64,000 nucleotides of DNA from the NCBI RefSeq assembly GCF_027596085.1, contig NC_072462.1, forward strand, positions 22,563,112 through 22,627,111. Reading direction: 5' to 3'. Positions within the stretch are counted from its first letter, which is position 1, and every line of letters starts with the position of its first letter. Source of the stretch: Anoplopoma fimbria. Its lineage: Eukaryota > Chordata > Actinopteri > Perciformes > Anoplopomatidae. Below the pieces are notes generated by a model. The model was not told the origin of the DNA, made no database searches, and saw only the letters and a list, made by a program, of their open reading frames with translations. The position numbers and the translations under genes were made by a program. Positions 22,601 through 57,796 of the stretch are shown piece after piece.

Positions 22601-22755
22601 GTTGATGCTTAAATGTGTTCAACCTAATGATAATTTTCATGTTTTGTTCAGTAATTATTCAGCTTCTGCTTTGAAATAATGATAGTTGTAATTGATATAA
22701 TGTATCAGAACTCAGTGATCAATGTCCTAATAAATGCCGGTTCTGTTTGACCAGC
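19674..22755 (+). other. bnip3l: bnip3l 3' UTR (extent inferred)
   Basis: Non-coding sequence after the stop. BNIP3L transcripts in vertebrates have long 3' UTRs. Candidate poly(A) signals are ATTAAA near 22316, AATAAA at 22520 and AATAAA at 22729, the last followed by T/GT-rich sequence. The true end is unknown. No convincing ORF was seen. Confidence 0.45.
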
Positions 22756-24117
22756 AGCCCAAAAAACCTACAATATTCAATTTACAATAATATGGAACTC
22801 TAAGAAGCAACCACATCTCAAAGTTATCTAAACAATACAACCATAAAAGTCCTTAGAGAGGACAGAAATATTAACATTTAGAAGAGTTTAAGGAAAGAGG
22901 TAAAAGAAAAACGCCCAATCATGGTTGCTGGATGTGTGTAAGTGTTTTGTTTTTTTTGGCTACCGGTTGCACATCGGTCGCCCTCAACCGTTGTGTTGGT
23001 CCCAATTCAAGTCTGCGCCTTCTTCAGCCGGTTAGCACACATGGCTGAGCCTTGACACATCGGGCTTCTCAGGAAATCACAAGAGGTTTCCCAACTCCCT
23101 GGAAATTCCTACGAACTCTGCTCGACACTTCATATGAAGAAGTCAAAAGAAGGAGAACATATTTTTTATGAAATGGATTTACGAGACAATGAACTGCTTA
23201 AACAATTACATTAAGGCTGAAGTGTTGTCAAATGATGCATTTCTGTTCTTGCCAATGGCACCACTTGTTTGGTTTGGGATTGTTTCTTATCTCTTGTTTT
23301 GCATCCATGTTTGTCCTAAGTTGCTCCCTGCTGTTGCAAACCTGTTTTCTTTAAAGCCCTTCCTGTCTAATATAACACTTCTACAAGTGTCAAGTTGTTC
23401 TTCGCAGAACATTCATCCCATCGAACCATTAACCTTGACCTGGATGTTTTAGCTGCTTGAAACCAGAGCAGGAAGACCTCCAGGAAGACGTCATGTCAGC
23501 GCTGACGTTTAACTGTTTGAAGCTGAGACGCTAAATGTCTCTCCCAGCAGTAAATCTGATGGCTGAGGAAGCACTGCACTCCAGTGGCAGACACTCTGCA
23601 GTGTCTTTAAAAATGTTTCCCCAACAATAACAATGGACTTTATTTCAACATGCATCAAGCAATTCAAAGATTATCAGTAAAATAATCTGTTTTTTTGCTT
23701 TCTCTTTGAAATGCAACATAAGACGGGTGTATCTATCACAAAAGCTTATTGTGGATTTAACTTGTTCTCATTGTACATTTGCATCAGGGCTTTTAGCAAA
23801 CAGTCTTTTTAGATATTTAGTTTTGTTTCTAGCACAATAATGCACAATCTGTGGCCTGCTTTCCTCCAGGAACTGACTTTAGTGAAGCCATATGAAGAAC
23901 ATCTGCTCAGGTAATGTAGACTACTTTTCCCTTTTGTGTTGCTTTATGAAGCTTGAAGTTGTATTTTTTATTCATCACCACACTGGGGCTTCACCTCTGT
24001 TATTACTCTTCACTGGGATTTGTTTGCAAATGTCCTACAACCAGCTGAAGGATATTAAAGCTGGTCCGCTCCACCCCTCGACCTTATCACTTTCAACACA
24101 TTATAGTAGGGTCTTAA
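22756..24117. other. Intergenic, no gene seen
   Basis: A/T-rich sequence between the presumed bnip3l end and the MITE cluster. The short ORFs at 23168-23452 and 23892-24266 show no family features. Confidence 0.5.
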
Positions 24118-24601
24118 ACAGGCCCTATTATGCTATTTTCCGGGTGTATATTTATATCTCAAGATACAGTTTCAACATGTTTACATGCGTTAATGCTCAT
24201 AATCCTCCTTGTTTTTCTCATCCTGGCTGTCCTGCAGCACCTTTTCTCACCCTCAGTCTGCTCTGATTGTAGCCCGCTCTGTTGTGATTGGTCAACGTTT
24301 CACAATTCAAAAAACTCTTCATCAAGAGCTTTAGCTCCGTCTCTCTCTTTTGTTTTTTTGAGAGCAGGACAAACTAGCCGGAAGCAGTTTTACGTCACTT
24401 CCGTAACATTATGACCCCAGGAAGTGAAGGAGAGAATTCATTCGAGCCGTTTCAGGCAGCTCAGGAGCAGGGATTCTGAGGGTAATTATTTTTAGGCGTG
24501 GACTTCAGGTTTTACACTCTACGGACCTTTTACATGTAAAAAAAATAATATATAACACACTAAAGAAGAGGGAAAAAGTGGAAAAGCATAATAGGGCCAC
24601 T
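24118..24601. mobile_element. MITE flanked by TTAA (piggyBac-like)
   Basis: Inverted termini share GGCCCTATTATGCT: left arm from 24121, right arm ending about 24598 as its reverse complement. TTAA lies directly outside both ends (24114-24117 and 24602-24605), the target-site signature of piggyBac-type elements. Length about 484 bp, no transposase ORF, so non-autonomous. Superfamily assignment is inference. Confidence 0.75.
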
Positions 24602-24734
24602 TTAAAACCTACTATAATTCTCTTTAAGAACACACTAAAATTCTCTCTCTTAATAAATAATATTAGTATGAATTTAATCGCCAAAGTTCCAGGTTAATGA
24701 TTGAAATATACTTCTGACCCTCCACAGTTTAGAG

Positions 24735-25090
24735 CAGTGGTTCTCAACCTTTTTTCAGTGAAGTACCCCCTGTGAAATATTTTTTCAGCCAAGTACCCCT
24801 AACCAGCGGAAAGCATTTTTGGTTGAAAAAATAATAATAAAAAATAATACACAGCGCTCTGCCATCAGTGTCTGATTTATTAAACTGTCAACACTGAAAA
24901 TTGCATTGTTGCATTGAATTCAGTTTATGAACTTACACTTATATTTTATTGAATATTTATTAAATAACCATTTTTAAAGGATTTTTGAATGGATGCTAAT
25001 TTTAAATATATATTTTTTAAATCTCACGTACCCCCTGGAGTGCCTTCACGTACCCCCAGGGGTACACGTACCCCCATTTGAGAACCACTG
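24735..25090. mobile_element. hAT-type MITE with perfect 8-bp target duplication
   Basis: A 356-bp element with inverted termini CAGTGGTTCTCAA and TTGAGAACCACTG. It is flanked by GTTTAGAG at 24727-24734 and 25091-25098, an exact 8-bp duplication as hAT transposases make. It has no coding capacity. Confidence 0.93.
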
Positions 25091-25200
25091 GTTTAGAGGG
25101 AAATTGTGTTCTTTGTACTTCGGAGCCTGTTTGTTGTAGAAGGAATAGTGTGTAGATATGCTTTGTTGTTTTGAGAGTCAGATTATAAGATTAAAGATTA

Positions 25201-25478
25201 GTTTAGCATAAAGACTGGAAGCAGGGGAATACAGGTAGCCTGGATCTGTCTAAAGGTAATGTAATCTGCCTACCAGTACCTCTAAAGCTCCCTGATTAAC
25301 ACGAACGTCTTTGCTAAATCTGTTCTGTTGGTCAAAAACTTAAGTGGAAAAGATCAAAGTTATTTTTTGGCTTATAGGCAGCAGTGATGTCACAAGAGCA
25401 GAAGCATGCAGCTTAAGAGGTACTGACAGAGGCAGGCTAACAGTTCCCCCCTACTTCCAGTCTTTATGCTAAGCTAAC
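25201..25478. mobile_element. Inverted-repeat MITE
   Basis: Arms TTTAGCATAAAGACTGGAAG (about 25202-25221) and its near-reverse-complement CTTCCAGTCTTTATGCTAAG (25453-25472) bracket about 230 bp with no ORF. The termini match a MITE family common in teleosts (from memory). No clear target duplication was found. Confidence 0.8.
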
Positions 25479-25882
25479 TTAACTGGCTGCTGGCTGGCTG
25501 GCATGAGTCAGTTGTCAGTCTGTCTTCTCATCTAACGCTCCACAAGAAAGCAAAATACTTTCCAAAATGTTTCCTTTAAGATTTCGAAGTATCATTTTTA
25601 TCAGGTTAAATGACACTTGAACTATCCTCTTTTATAAAAAACAGTTCCAGAGGCAGGTTAAGCTTTTGTCATTGACATTCAAACATGAATGTGTGTAAAA
25701 TAAAGATAATGAGACATTAGTTGAATCAAATATAGCAGACAGCCTAATGAATGGTAGAAATCATAAAAGAAATGGAGAGCAAAGTTCAAATCTTCTAGAA
25801 AACGTTTAAAACCAAAGTTAAAAAACAAAAGAAGAACAGATAAAGCTCTGAATAATATCTCAATGATGAATTATGTCACTGA

Positions 25883-25981
<99 letters not shown>

Positions 25982-27461
25982 AAGCCCTGCTTCCTCCTCA
26001 ACAATGCCTCCTCTGGTCCTCCTCCATCTTCCCTATATGGAACCTCAGAACACCTGTTCCTGGCCAATCCGGACACAGTGAGACACGTAGCTCCTCCCAC
26101 TGCAGCTGATGGCGTTACCATGGGTTACAGGGTGGTGGCCAGTTCCCGTCTCCATCCCACCGGTGAGGAGACTGGAACTGCAGTAGCTCTAAATCAGCTG
26201 CAGTCAGAGAGCTGACAGTCCATCAATAATTAGTAATAATTCAGTTTGCTCGTAGTGCTCATGTGCATGACGAGCTTCTTTGGATGCCATGTCTGCTTAT
26301 CAAGACAGCTGTTGCAAATGTGAAACATCAGCTGCGTTGATGCTTTATTTATAAAGTCAACTGATCAAACAGCTAACACAAATTGTAGAAACATGAAGCC
26401 ATGAAATATAGAAAAAGCTATTTATATTTATTTATAAAACACTGTCAGAGGCATACAGTGCGTGACAGAAATGTATTTTCCTGTTGCCAGGCAGGTTTGT
26501 CCTGTTTGTCTTTCATCTCCTCACTCCCCTCCACCTGTCTTCTGCAGAGAAGAAACGTGGGTTTTTGCAGTTAAAGATCTCTGTCGAAGTGATGAGATCT
26601 AATTTAATATATATTTTTAATAATGAAAGAGAGAAAAATATCTTAAGTAAATATTAGAAATGCTTTGTTTACTCTCAGTGGGCAGGCGACTGTACATGTT
26701 TGATTGACAGCACAATGTAAACAAACATTCAATTGTACTTTATAAGTCAAGAACAGACGTGTTGAGGTGTAAGGATGACAATATTTAGCTTTTAAACTGA
26801 GCCATGTGTTCGCTGTGCTACAGCTAACTAGCTAATTAGCCATCCAGCTGTGGACTTTTCCTCTGGTTGATGTTGGTTTTGGTCGCTCATTTGGCAAGCT
26901 CCGGTGCATAGCAGATGTTACCGTCCTTGTAGATATGAGGGAGACGTTATCTTTTAATGTGGGCTTTCAAATTTGAGGCTTTATGTATTTTTGTCTCCAG
27001 CTGTTGTCATCCAGTGACATAGCGGTGATGTTGCTACTTTCCACCAAAAATGACTGGCTACATGCAAAGAAAAACTTTTGTCTACATGGAAACAACAGCA
27101 TTCAAACTGTCTACATCCACACTACCAGTTCTGTGAAATAGTACTCAGCATAAAGTAACACTGAGGCTGATGGGAATCTCAACAGTGTTTCAGGTATTTG
27201 GTCATAAAACAAAGTATTGGACAAATTTAAACTTGAACCTGATGATGGTGCAAAGAAAAGTTAAATGGTCACCAAAGTCAGTAAGATTCATCCTCTTGGG
27301 ACCATGAATCGTCATACAAAACTTGATGGCAATAGGTGTAGATCGACTGATAATCTGAGTTATTTTAATGTACGTATTCATATGCTGGACGTCTGGTCAT
27401 CCACTATGCAAAATGAGCCGCTGCTAGGCAGGAACCTCCAGGTCTAAAAAATGTGGCCAAT
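25479..27461. other. Intergenic, microsatellite and hairpin only
   Basis: No gene recognised. It contains the (CA)n at 25884 and a 14-bp stem hairpin at 26140-26180. Confidence 0.5.
25884..25978. repeat. (CA)n microsatellite, 95 bp
   Basis: Pure CA run; overlapping ORFs on either strand are artefacts. Confidence 0.98.
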
Positions 27462-27776
27462 GAGCTAGTGCCTTAAACCTGCATTCTTTTTAATGGCCAT
27501 CAGGGGGCATCTCCTCTGGTTTCAAAAATAGGTCTGATTAAATAGAAAATGACTCTACTTCTCACTTGATTTATTACCTTAGTAAACATTGTAAAAATGA
27601 GTTTATAGTCTCAATATCTAGTTTAAAGTCTTCTTTAATACAGGAAGATGTTCATTTAGTAGATTATTGTCCTAACTTTCTAAGCGAACGCCAAAATGCA
27701 GGACTCTAGGCAGCAGTCCAGGAACTAATGGGTGACGTCACTGTGACCAGTCAACTTCTTATAAACAGTCTATGGC
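27462..27776 (-). mobile_element. Dispersed repeat, copy A (CTCF-like core)
   Basis: Reverse-complement relative of the element at 57032-57303. Both share CATAGACTGT at one end, GACGTCA(C/T)CCATT, and a tail containing AATGCAGGTTTAAG. It contains CCATCAGGGGGCATC at about 27497-27511. Class not known, probably a non-autonomous DNA element. Confidence 0.75.
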
Positions 27777-28402
27777 AGCTGACTCAGGGCCTCAGACACC
27801 CAGGGGCCCCAAAAGTCCCATCTTCTCTGTGCCTAAATTATTTTATGTCATTTTCTTTGTTATTTTCTTTTTCAATTGAACTTTGATTTAACCAAGAAAA
27901 CAGTCCCATTGAGGCTGGAAAGCTTGTTTTGTAATACAACAGCATTAAAAGTTAAAGTCAATTCACTCATTTTTTGGCCCCAGGGCCCCTAAGTGTGCCG
28001 ATATGCCTGTATTTAGGAAGGAAAAGGAAGGTGCAAAGAGAAGAAAGTAAGAAGGCTGAAGTGAATGGTGCTTCTATTTTTTCCTATACTCTCAGATCTT
28101 TAATTTTCTAGGTTTTGGCATCTTTTTGAAACATCAGCACCGGCTTCAATATGAATGCTGATTCATTTCAAATTCTACCATGTTTGGATCTGTTTGACTG
28201 CTACATTCAGCAAACATTAAATTGGCTCCATTCAGATTTGCAAACTGCTGTGTAAACTAAACTGAACACAACCAATAATGTAATGTAATGAGCAGCTTCA
28301 CTGTGTTTTCATGGGGAGGGGCCCATTAGAGAGTTCACTCATGCTACCGATGTCCTACATCTGTTGCTGGATGCCAGGACTGTACCCTTCCTGTCCAGAG
28401 AC

Positions 28403-28443
28403 CTCGCTCGCTCTCGCTCTCGCTCTCGCTCTCGCTCTCTCTC
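28403..28443. repeat. (CTCGCT)n hexanucleotide repeat
   Basis: About six units of CTCGCT running into CTCTCT. Confidence 0.9.
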
Positions 28444-28679
28444 CGCCTCATCCAACTATGTATTGGGCACACTGCCAACTTTCCCCTCTAATTATCAAAC
28501 ACTCCCCCACCCCCCCACCCCCTGTCTCTGCTCTCGGTGGGAGACCTTTGCTTTGTTTTGCGGAGCTGTCTCAACCTTTGGGCGTGGCTGCACCCTCATC
28601 ATTCTCTTTTTTCAGTTTCCACCTCTGACATTCAGACATCAGACTGTCGGCCACTCTTCCAGAGATGACCACCTACACA

Positions 28680-28683
<4 letters not shown>

Positions 28684-28733
<50 letters not shown>
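28684..28733. repeat. (CA)n microsatellite
   Basis: Pure CA run of 50 bases. Confidence 0.97.
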
Positions 28734-28734
<1 letters not shown>

Positions 28735-29343
28735 CACACCCTAAACAGCTCCCAGCTCCCTGAGAGAGGAAATAGTAGCAGCAAAGCCATTTGCTGCCCA
28801 CCACGTTGTTATGGCAACTGTGTCGACATGGACTCATTGCTGAAATGTTTTAATGGACACTTGTGCAGATTAGCTTTTGTCTGCAGCTACATGAGTCAGT
28901 ATTACCAATTTGAAGCTGTTCCTGTCGGCTCTCATTGATCACCATGCAGCACTGATTTATTAACACCTAACAGCCGTCGATCTCTCTGAGGCTCAACTGA
29001 AAATGGAGTTATGTCCATAACAAAACATGATCAATGCAGATGGTATGGTAAATTGATGGAGTTTAATCCACATATGTAAGATATTACTAGTTATCATGGC
29101 TCTTTTCCTATGTGAGTTAAGTTGTTACTTATAATACATACAAATGCAGCACTTTAACTTTTATTTTTCACAACTTATGATAGATAAAATTCCCTAATTG
29201 GATAAATAATTGCACAGGTCCCATTGGTTAATACTACTCATGCTACTGTGCGCTGTACATGATAATATTAATGCTCTGTTTTTGTTTCTAATAGTTCTAT
29301 GTTGCTATCTTGGCCAGACTTTTTTTTTCTTTGTTAAATAAAA

Positions 29344-29344
<1 letters not shown>

Positions 29345-29428
<84 letters not shown>

Positions 29429-29441
29429 ATCCCTCTATATA

Positions 29442-29511
<70 letters not shown>
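29345..29511. repeat. Compound (CT)n-(AT)n microsatellite
   Basis: A CT tract with single G or C interruptions (29345-29429) passes into a pure AT tract (29446-29510). Confidence 0.96.
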
Positions 29512-29513
<2 letters not shown>

Positions 29514-30721
29514 CAGTCACAGTTAAATGACATTTCCGCATTAGATTTACAGTGCATGCTCATACAATATTATTATAAAACGTTCTGATCCGGCCTATGA
29601 TGCATTGATAAAGTTCTCACCATGCATGTCAGATGACTTGAAGACCGTTACAAACAATTACTACAGAAGCGGTACAGTAGAAGTAAGAATGACAAGCCTT
29701 GATCATTCTATAACAATTGATTTAAGGCTGAGAATGGAGTTATGTGCAGAAAGTATAAGCCTCTGATATGCTTTAATTACATGTTTTTCAGAATTTGGAC
29801 TAAGGACTAATACCAGAGATATGTCGCACTCATGAAAATATATAATTATTGGTAACTATACTGATTTTCTGTAGTGAGCTTGTTTAGGTAAGTTAACAAG
29901 TACAATCAAAGTTCAGTGATTTGCCACTCTCACACTGACATATTGATGGAGATGAATGTGTTTTTCCTGATAGTAAAATGTTGATGGAACCCATTATGGA
30001 CACTGGTGAAAGGATTAAAGGTACAGGGGCAGGTCAATACTGCTCTCAAACTACTTGCTAAATACATTGAATACATGGTAGAAATAGTGTGGTATACTGT
30101 GTTGTTATATATATTTATACATGTGTAATGGGTGACACAGGCAGAGCATTACTCTGCTATGCGACGAGAGAATCAAACCCATCAAATTAATTAGAACCTT
30201 GTGGGAGGAGACAATCTGATGCTGGAGAAAGTGTCAAGTTTGCGAGGCTAAATACACTGGTCTGAGCAGAAGTTTGAAATGCAGGAATTTGCTGGGGTAA
30301 CTGTCGATGTAAGGATGACAGTGGGTGTGTATTACTGGATAGATTATGATGTTGAAGTGCTATGCAGTCATGGCCCCAAACAGACTCTTATCACCCACTA
30401 GAGAAGGCCTGTTGGAACAGAGGTTTCCAGACAAAATATTTCACCTGGAACCTAGAGGTCTGTTGACTACTGCAGGTGGTACCCGCGTCAAGAAATTGGG
30501 AGACTGACATGAAACTAATTTTAGAAAATAAAACGTCAAAACAGATCCAGAAGAAGCTGGGACATGTCTTTTAATCTGCAGAATATAGGGTCAAACTCCA
30601 AAAACTCTGGCTCCTACATTTCCCATAATGCAACCTATAGCATCATTTAATGGGACTGGCCCTGCATCCGTTTTTTCTTTAATCTCCAAGCTCGAACACA
30701 GATAACCCTGATGATGTTGCA

Positions 30722-30875
30722 TGAATGTTAGTTAGAGTCTGATGGTGGCACCTTGATGGTAGCCTGTCATCAGTGTGTGAATGGGTGAATGATATGTAAC
30801 ATACTACTGACTGTAAGTCGCTTTGGAGAAAAGCCTCTGCTACATGACTGTAATGTAATGTAATGTAATGTAATG
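30722..30875 (+). mobile_element. SINE 3' fragment
   Basis: Corresponds to the 3' half of the SINE at 33865-34152, from ATGTTAGTTAGAGTCTGATG to the (ATGTA)n tail. The tRNA-like head is absent. Confidence 0.9.
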
Positions 30876-31204
30876 ATGACATAATCGGGGTTCAGAAACT
30901 TCCCCTACACAACATGACACTGTTGTCTTGGTTTAATGTTTTACTGTAAGATACTATACTCTTTTTTGGGGGGGGGAATTATTGCTGCCATTTTGCGTGC
31001 TGTTGTCTGTCATTTAAACTCACATGTCCTCTCTAGATAGTCTGTTCATGATGCAGCGTCTCCTATACCTGTCCTATCAGTCAACCAGGCCGTGGTGCTG
31101 AAGGGACAGCGCCCTTCACTGCTGGACTGGGTGTGACTCTGAGGAGCTCTCCGTGGTGCTGAACGCCTCTTTACCTAAAACTTTGTGCCAGAAACACCCT
31201 TCTG

Positions 31205-31206
<2 letters not shown>

Positions 31207-31287
<81 letters not shown>
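31207..31287. repeat. (CA)n microsatellite, 81 bp
   Basis: Pure CA run about 600 bases upstream of the dpysl2 long-isoform first exon. Confidence 0.97.
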
Positions 31288-31291
<4 letters not shown>

Positions 31292-31908
31292 GACCCAACT
31301 GTATGACATGCTTCACTTATTAGATTACTCAGCGTTTGTGCTCACTGACACCCTCACAGGTCACTGTACCCTGATGGATTAGAGCTTGATCGAACGAGTC
31401 TTTTTTGTTTTCTTGTGGGACACTCAGAACAGATGCGTCCCCTGTGGACCAGTTCACACAGGCTACAGGTAATCCCTCATCCTCCTCCTCACAGCCCATT
31501 GGATCTGTACTGTGACAACGCTGGACAGCAGGTCTCTCCTACATATGCTGACTTGTGACTAGGGATCTTGGCTGGAGGCATAGGGCTGATTTAGACTCAT
31601 GAGTAAGCAAACCAGAGCCTGGGAGAACGTCTGTCCCTGATATCTAAGAATATTACGCAGGTTTGCGGTGCATCTCTCTCTCTCTCTCCACACAGTGGGA
31701 GGGTTTTCACGCAGCATTAGCCGAACAGATCTTTTGTCACAGTGCGACCACCTGCGCTTGAAACACCCGGCAGAAGGCGGTGGCTGTCCAGGAGTACGGA
31801 GCTGAAAAAACACCCAGAAAAAGAGAAAGAAGAGGCTGAGAGACTCTGAGCATCTGTGCTGCTACTTCCACCCAGAAACCTCTCAGTTCTTCCCCCCCAC
31901 TGCAAGTC

Positions 31909-32172
31909 ATGTCGGCCGCCGGGGAAGTACCAGACTTCTTCAAGAGCATGGGCTCCGACAGCCCATCCAGGCCGAGGCAGAAATTCTGTGGCATGTTCTG
32001 CCCGGTGGAAGGCTCCTCGGACAGCAAGACTCTGGACTTTGACGCTCTCTCGGCCTGCAGAGGCAGTGACGGGAGAGTCATCGACCGGCAGACAGACATC
32101 ACCCACCCGAGGAAGGTGGAGATCAGGGAGAGCACTGGGAAAGAAGCTCTCCAGAACCTGGACAATAAAAGG
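31909..32172 (+). CDS. dpysl2: dpysl2 alternative first exon, long (CRMP2A-type) isoform
   Basis: Encodes 88 residues, ATG at 31909 to AGG at 32170-32172, with donor GTATGT. It contains RQKFCGMFCPVEGSS, DFDALS and STGKEALQNLDNKR, which match the N-terminal extension of the long CRMP2 isoform (human DPYSL2, 677 aa). It splices in phase 0 to exon 2 at 42837 (AGG|AGT GAC), giving a predicted 647-aa protein. It replaces the 14-residue N-terminus encoded at 34647, so the two transcripts need separate promoters. The extension is shorter than the human one. Confidence 0.93.
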
Positions 32173-33079
32173 GTATGTTTTTGCATGATTATTGCGCATG
32201 TTTTTTTATTCTGTCTTACTCTACATCTACAATCTCCAACATTCATATCATCGCACGAACCTGCGTCATTTTCATCTAAAAGTGTTTCAATTTACATCCT
32301 GTGCACTCATTCGAGTTTGTGTAAGCTTGCAGCCGAACGTATGCCAGACAACTTGCCTCCTGACTACGTATCCCAGAATGCAGTGCGAGGCAACCGAATA
32401 GATGGAGGGCCCACCATGCAGAGCAGCCAGAGGGAGTGGCTCCTGTTAGTTGGGGTTTGTGTTTGTGTTGATTGTTGCTGCACAGTGCAGCTGATAACAC
32501 GACTGTGTGTTCATGACGTGTCCTTAAGCAAAGCGCCTACTGAGTATTAAGAGGTCTGAATGAGAAAAATCAGAGAGAGCCTGGTTCTGAATGGGACCCA
32601 CATGATGTAATACCTGGTTGCTGCATTATTGTGCCTGTGCATTAAGTTCTTCAACAGCAGTATTGAGGGTGTGGGCCCAATGGACAAGAGATGATCTGTC
32701 AACTTCTTCTGCTGCTGGTTTCAAACTCACCATCAAGCTTCTGCACTTGGGTGGTGAACCATGGGACTTGACAGTACCAGTGCTTCCTTTACTTAATATC
32801 TAAGCACTCAGGGTGCTGTTAAGAGCTTTGCGTATAGTGGTGCGAGCCTCATGTTACATATTGATTGGAAGCATTAGTCATGCTATCTGCTCTTTACCTC
32901 ATATCTACTTAACTCTTACATGTGTAGTAGTTAGCTCAGCTCTTCTATGATAAACAAATTTACATTTGACATGAATTGATTTGTTCTTGCATATTAATGA
33001 TGAGACGGATACAATTAAATTATGGGGATGTTCAAAGCCCACTTCTTGGCAACAGACCTGATCATCACATCAGTACACT

Positions 33080-33260
33080 GCAGTGGTTGAAAGGAACTGA
33101 GTACATACTCAACTGTACTTGCAGTACATGGTAATTTACTTGAGTATTTACATTTTCTGCTCCTTTATACTTCTGGTCCCAGAGGCAAATATTGCACCTT
33201 TTCTACTCCACAAGATTTATTAATAAATCACCGGTTGCTTTGCAGATACAGATTCATTTT
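33080..33260. repeat. Dispersed fish repeat (AAGTACTTGAG-type)
   Basis: Contains CAGTGGTTGAAAGGAACTGAGTAC and TTACTTGAGTATTTACATTT followed by a CTCC(A)CAAGATTTATT stretch. This is a widespread teleost repeat by memory; class uncertain. It lies between the two dpysl2 first exons. Confidence 0.55.
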
Positions 33261-33864
33261 AGACAATATAATAAAAAACTAATGAAATAGGACTTTATTG
33301 ATGCCATGGTAAAATTCACAACTTGCCCAGCTGTATATAAATTAATTAAAAATTATCCCCATCTTTATACAATATTGCTTCACTATTAAAAAAAAATGGT
33401 TTTGCTATCAAAGCCTCACTTAGTCTGGTATGACCGAGTAGCCCTGTGACATGACTGAGTATGTTTACTGAATCTTCTCTACTAGTGTACTGTGAGTAAA
33501 GAAATAAGTAAAAAGAAGTAAATAGCTTTGCTTTCATGAAAAAATTGCAGTCATTGCAGTTGTCCATAATTTGTCCATTAAGAATGAAGATCTAATTGAA
33601 TTGACTCTATTGTGAACTCTTGTGAATCTGATTTTATTCTGAGAGAAATTGATGCATCCTGTTATTAAACACTAACCACATATAGGCCTCGTCTCAGGTT
33701 GATTGAAAATAATAACCATCAATGTAAGATTTTATTTTATATAATATTTGTTAAAATCAAAACTTTTCTTTAACCGGTGGAAAAGATCAATCCCACTGTT
33801 TCCCTATACGTGCTGTCTTCTCTGGTCCCAACAAGTGTCCCTTCCTGTCTTTATTCACATCTTG

Positions 33865-34152
33865 GGGCGGCTGTGGCGTAGTGGAGAGCAAGGTAGTTCT
33901 CCAATCAGAGGGTCGGTGGTTCGATACCCGGCTTCAGCAGTCGATGTGTCCTTGGGCAAGACACTTAACCCCAAGTTGCTCCTGAAGGCCATCGGTGTGG
34001 ACTGATGATGAATGTTAGTTAGAGTCTGATGGTGGCACCTTGATGGTAGCCTGTCATCAGTGTGTGAATGGGTGAATGATATGTAACATACTACTGACTG
34101 TAAGTCGCTTTGGAGAAAAGCCTCTGCTAAATGACTGTAATGTAATAATGTA
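33865..34152 (+). mobile_element. Full-length tRNA-derived SINE
   Basis: Head GGGCGGCTGTGGCGTAGTGG carries a Pol III A-box-like segment; GGTTCGATACCC at about 33919 is the B box. A conserved body and an (ATGTA)n-type tail follow. It is flanked by ACATCTTG at 33857-33864 and 34153-34160, a short target duplication. It lies between the two dpysl2 promoters. Confidence 0.9.
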
Positions 34153-34412
34153 ACATCTTGAAACTATCTTTCAAGAAAATTGCTGAAACAAGTCCTGGAA
34201 ACAGGTGAATTGATCTGTGCACAGACTGAGATTTGCTTCATTCTCATTAAAACCCAGATTTATAAAAACCCAGCAGCAGCAGAAGAAGAGTTAAGATGGC
34301 TGCTGGCTGTTTCTTCATCTGTTCAGCCGGTGCACTGACACACTAATCCGAAAGGAGAGCAAATTGATGGAATTAGTGGCTCTTTCCTGTCCATGGAGCA
34401 GGGCGAGGCTCT

Positions 34413-34422
34413 GCGCATGCGC
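34413..34422. promoter_or_regulatory. NRF1-type palindrome upstream of the short dpysl2 first exon
   Basis: GCGCATGCGC, a perfect NRF1 core, about 225 bases before the ATG at 34647 in a CpG-rich stretch. It suggests a CpG-island promoter for the short isoform. Occupancy is inferred. Confidence 0.55.
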
Positions 34423-34646
34423 CGTGCTGTCCTTTCAGTGGGACGGTCGACTCCCCTCCCTCTCTGTCTCACTCCGTCTGGGTAAAGGAAAAAAATAAAA
34501 ACCCTTTGGTGCATCGGCGGAGACCGGGCGGCTGCCAGGACGAGAGCCAGAGTTCAGACACAACTTTACCTATCCCGAGGATCTGTGCGTTCTCTTCTTC
34601 ATCGTCATCCTTCCTTCCGAGTAGCGGTGAAGAACCATTGGTGAAG

Positions 34647-57796
<23,150 letters not shown>

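Larger units (their letters stand above)
27777..31427. other. Intergenic, microsatellites and SINE fragment only
   Basis: No gene recognised. It contains the simple repeats at 28403, 28684, 29345 and 31207 and a SINE fragment at 30722. Confidence 0.5.

Noticed and set aside
31717..32246. 160- and 169-codon ORFs on the - strand
   Set aside because: They are antisense to the dpysl2 long first exon, whose + frame matches a known protein.
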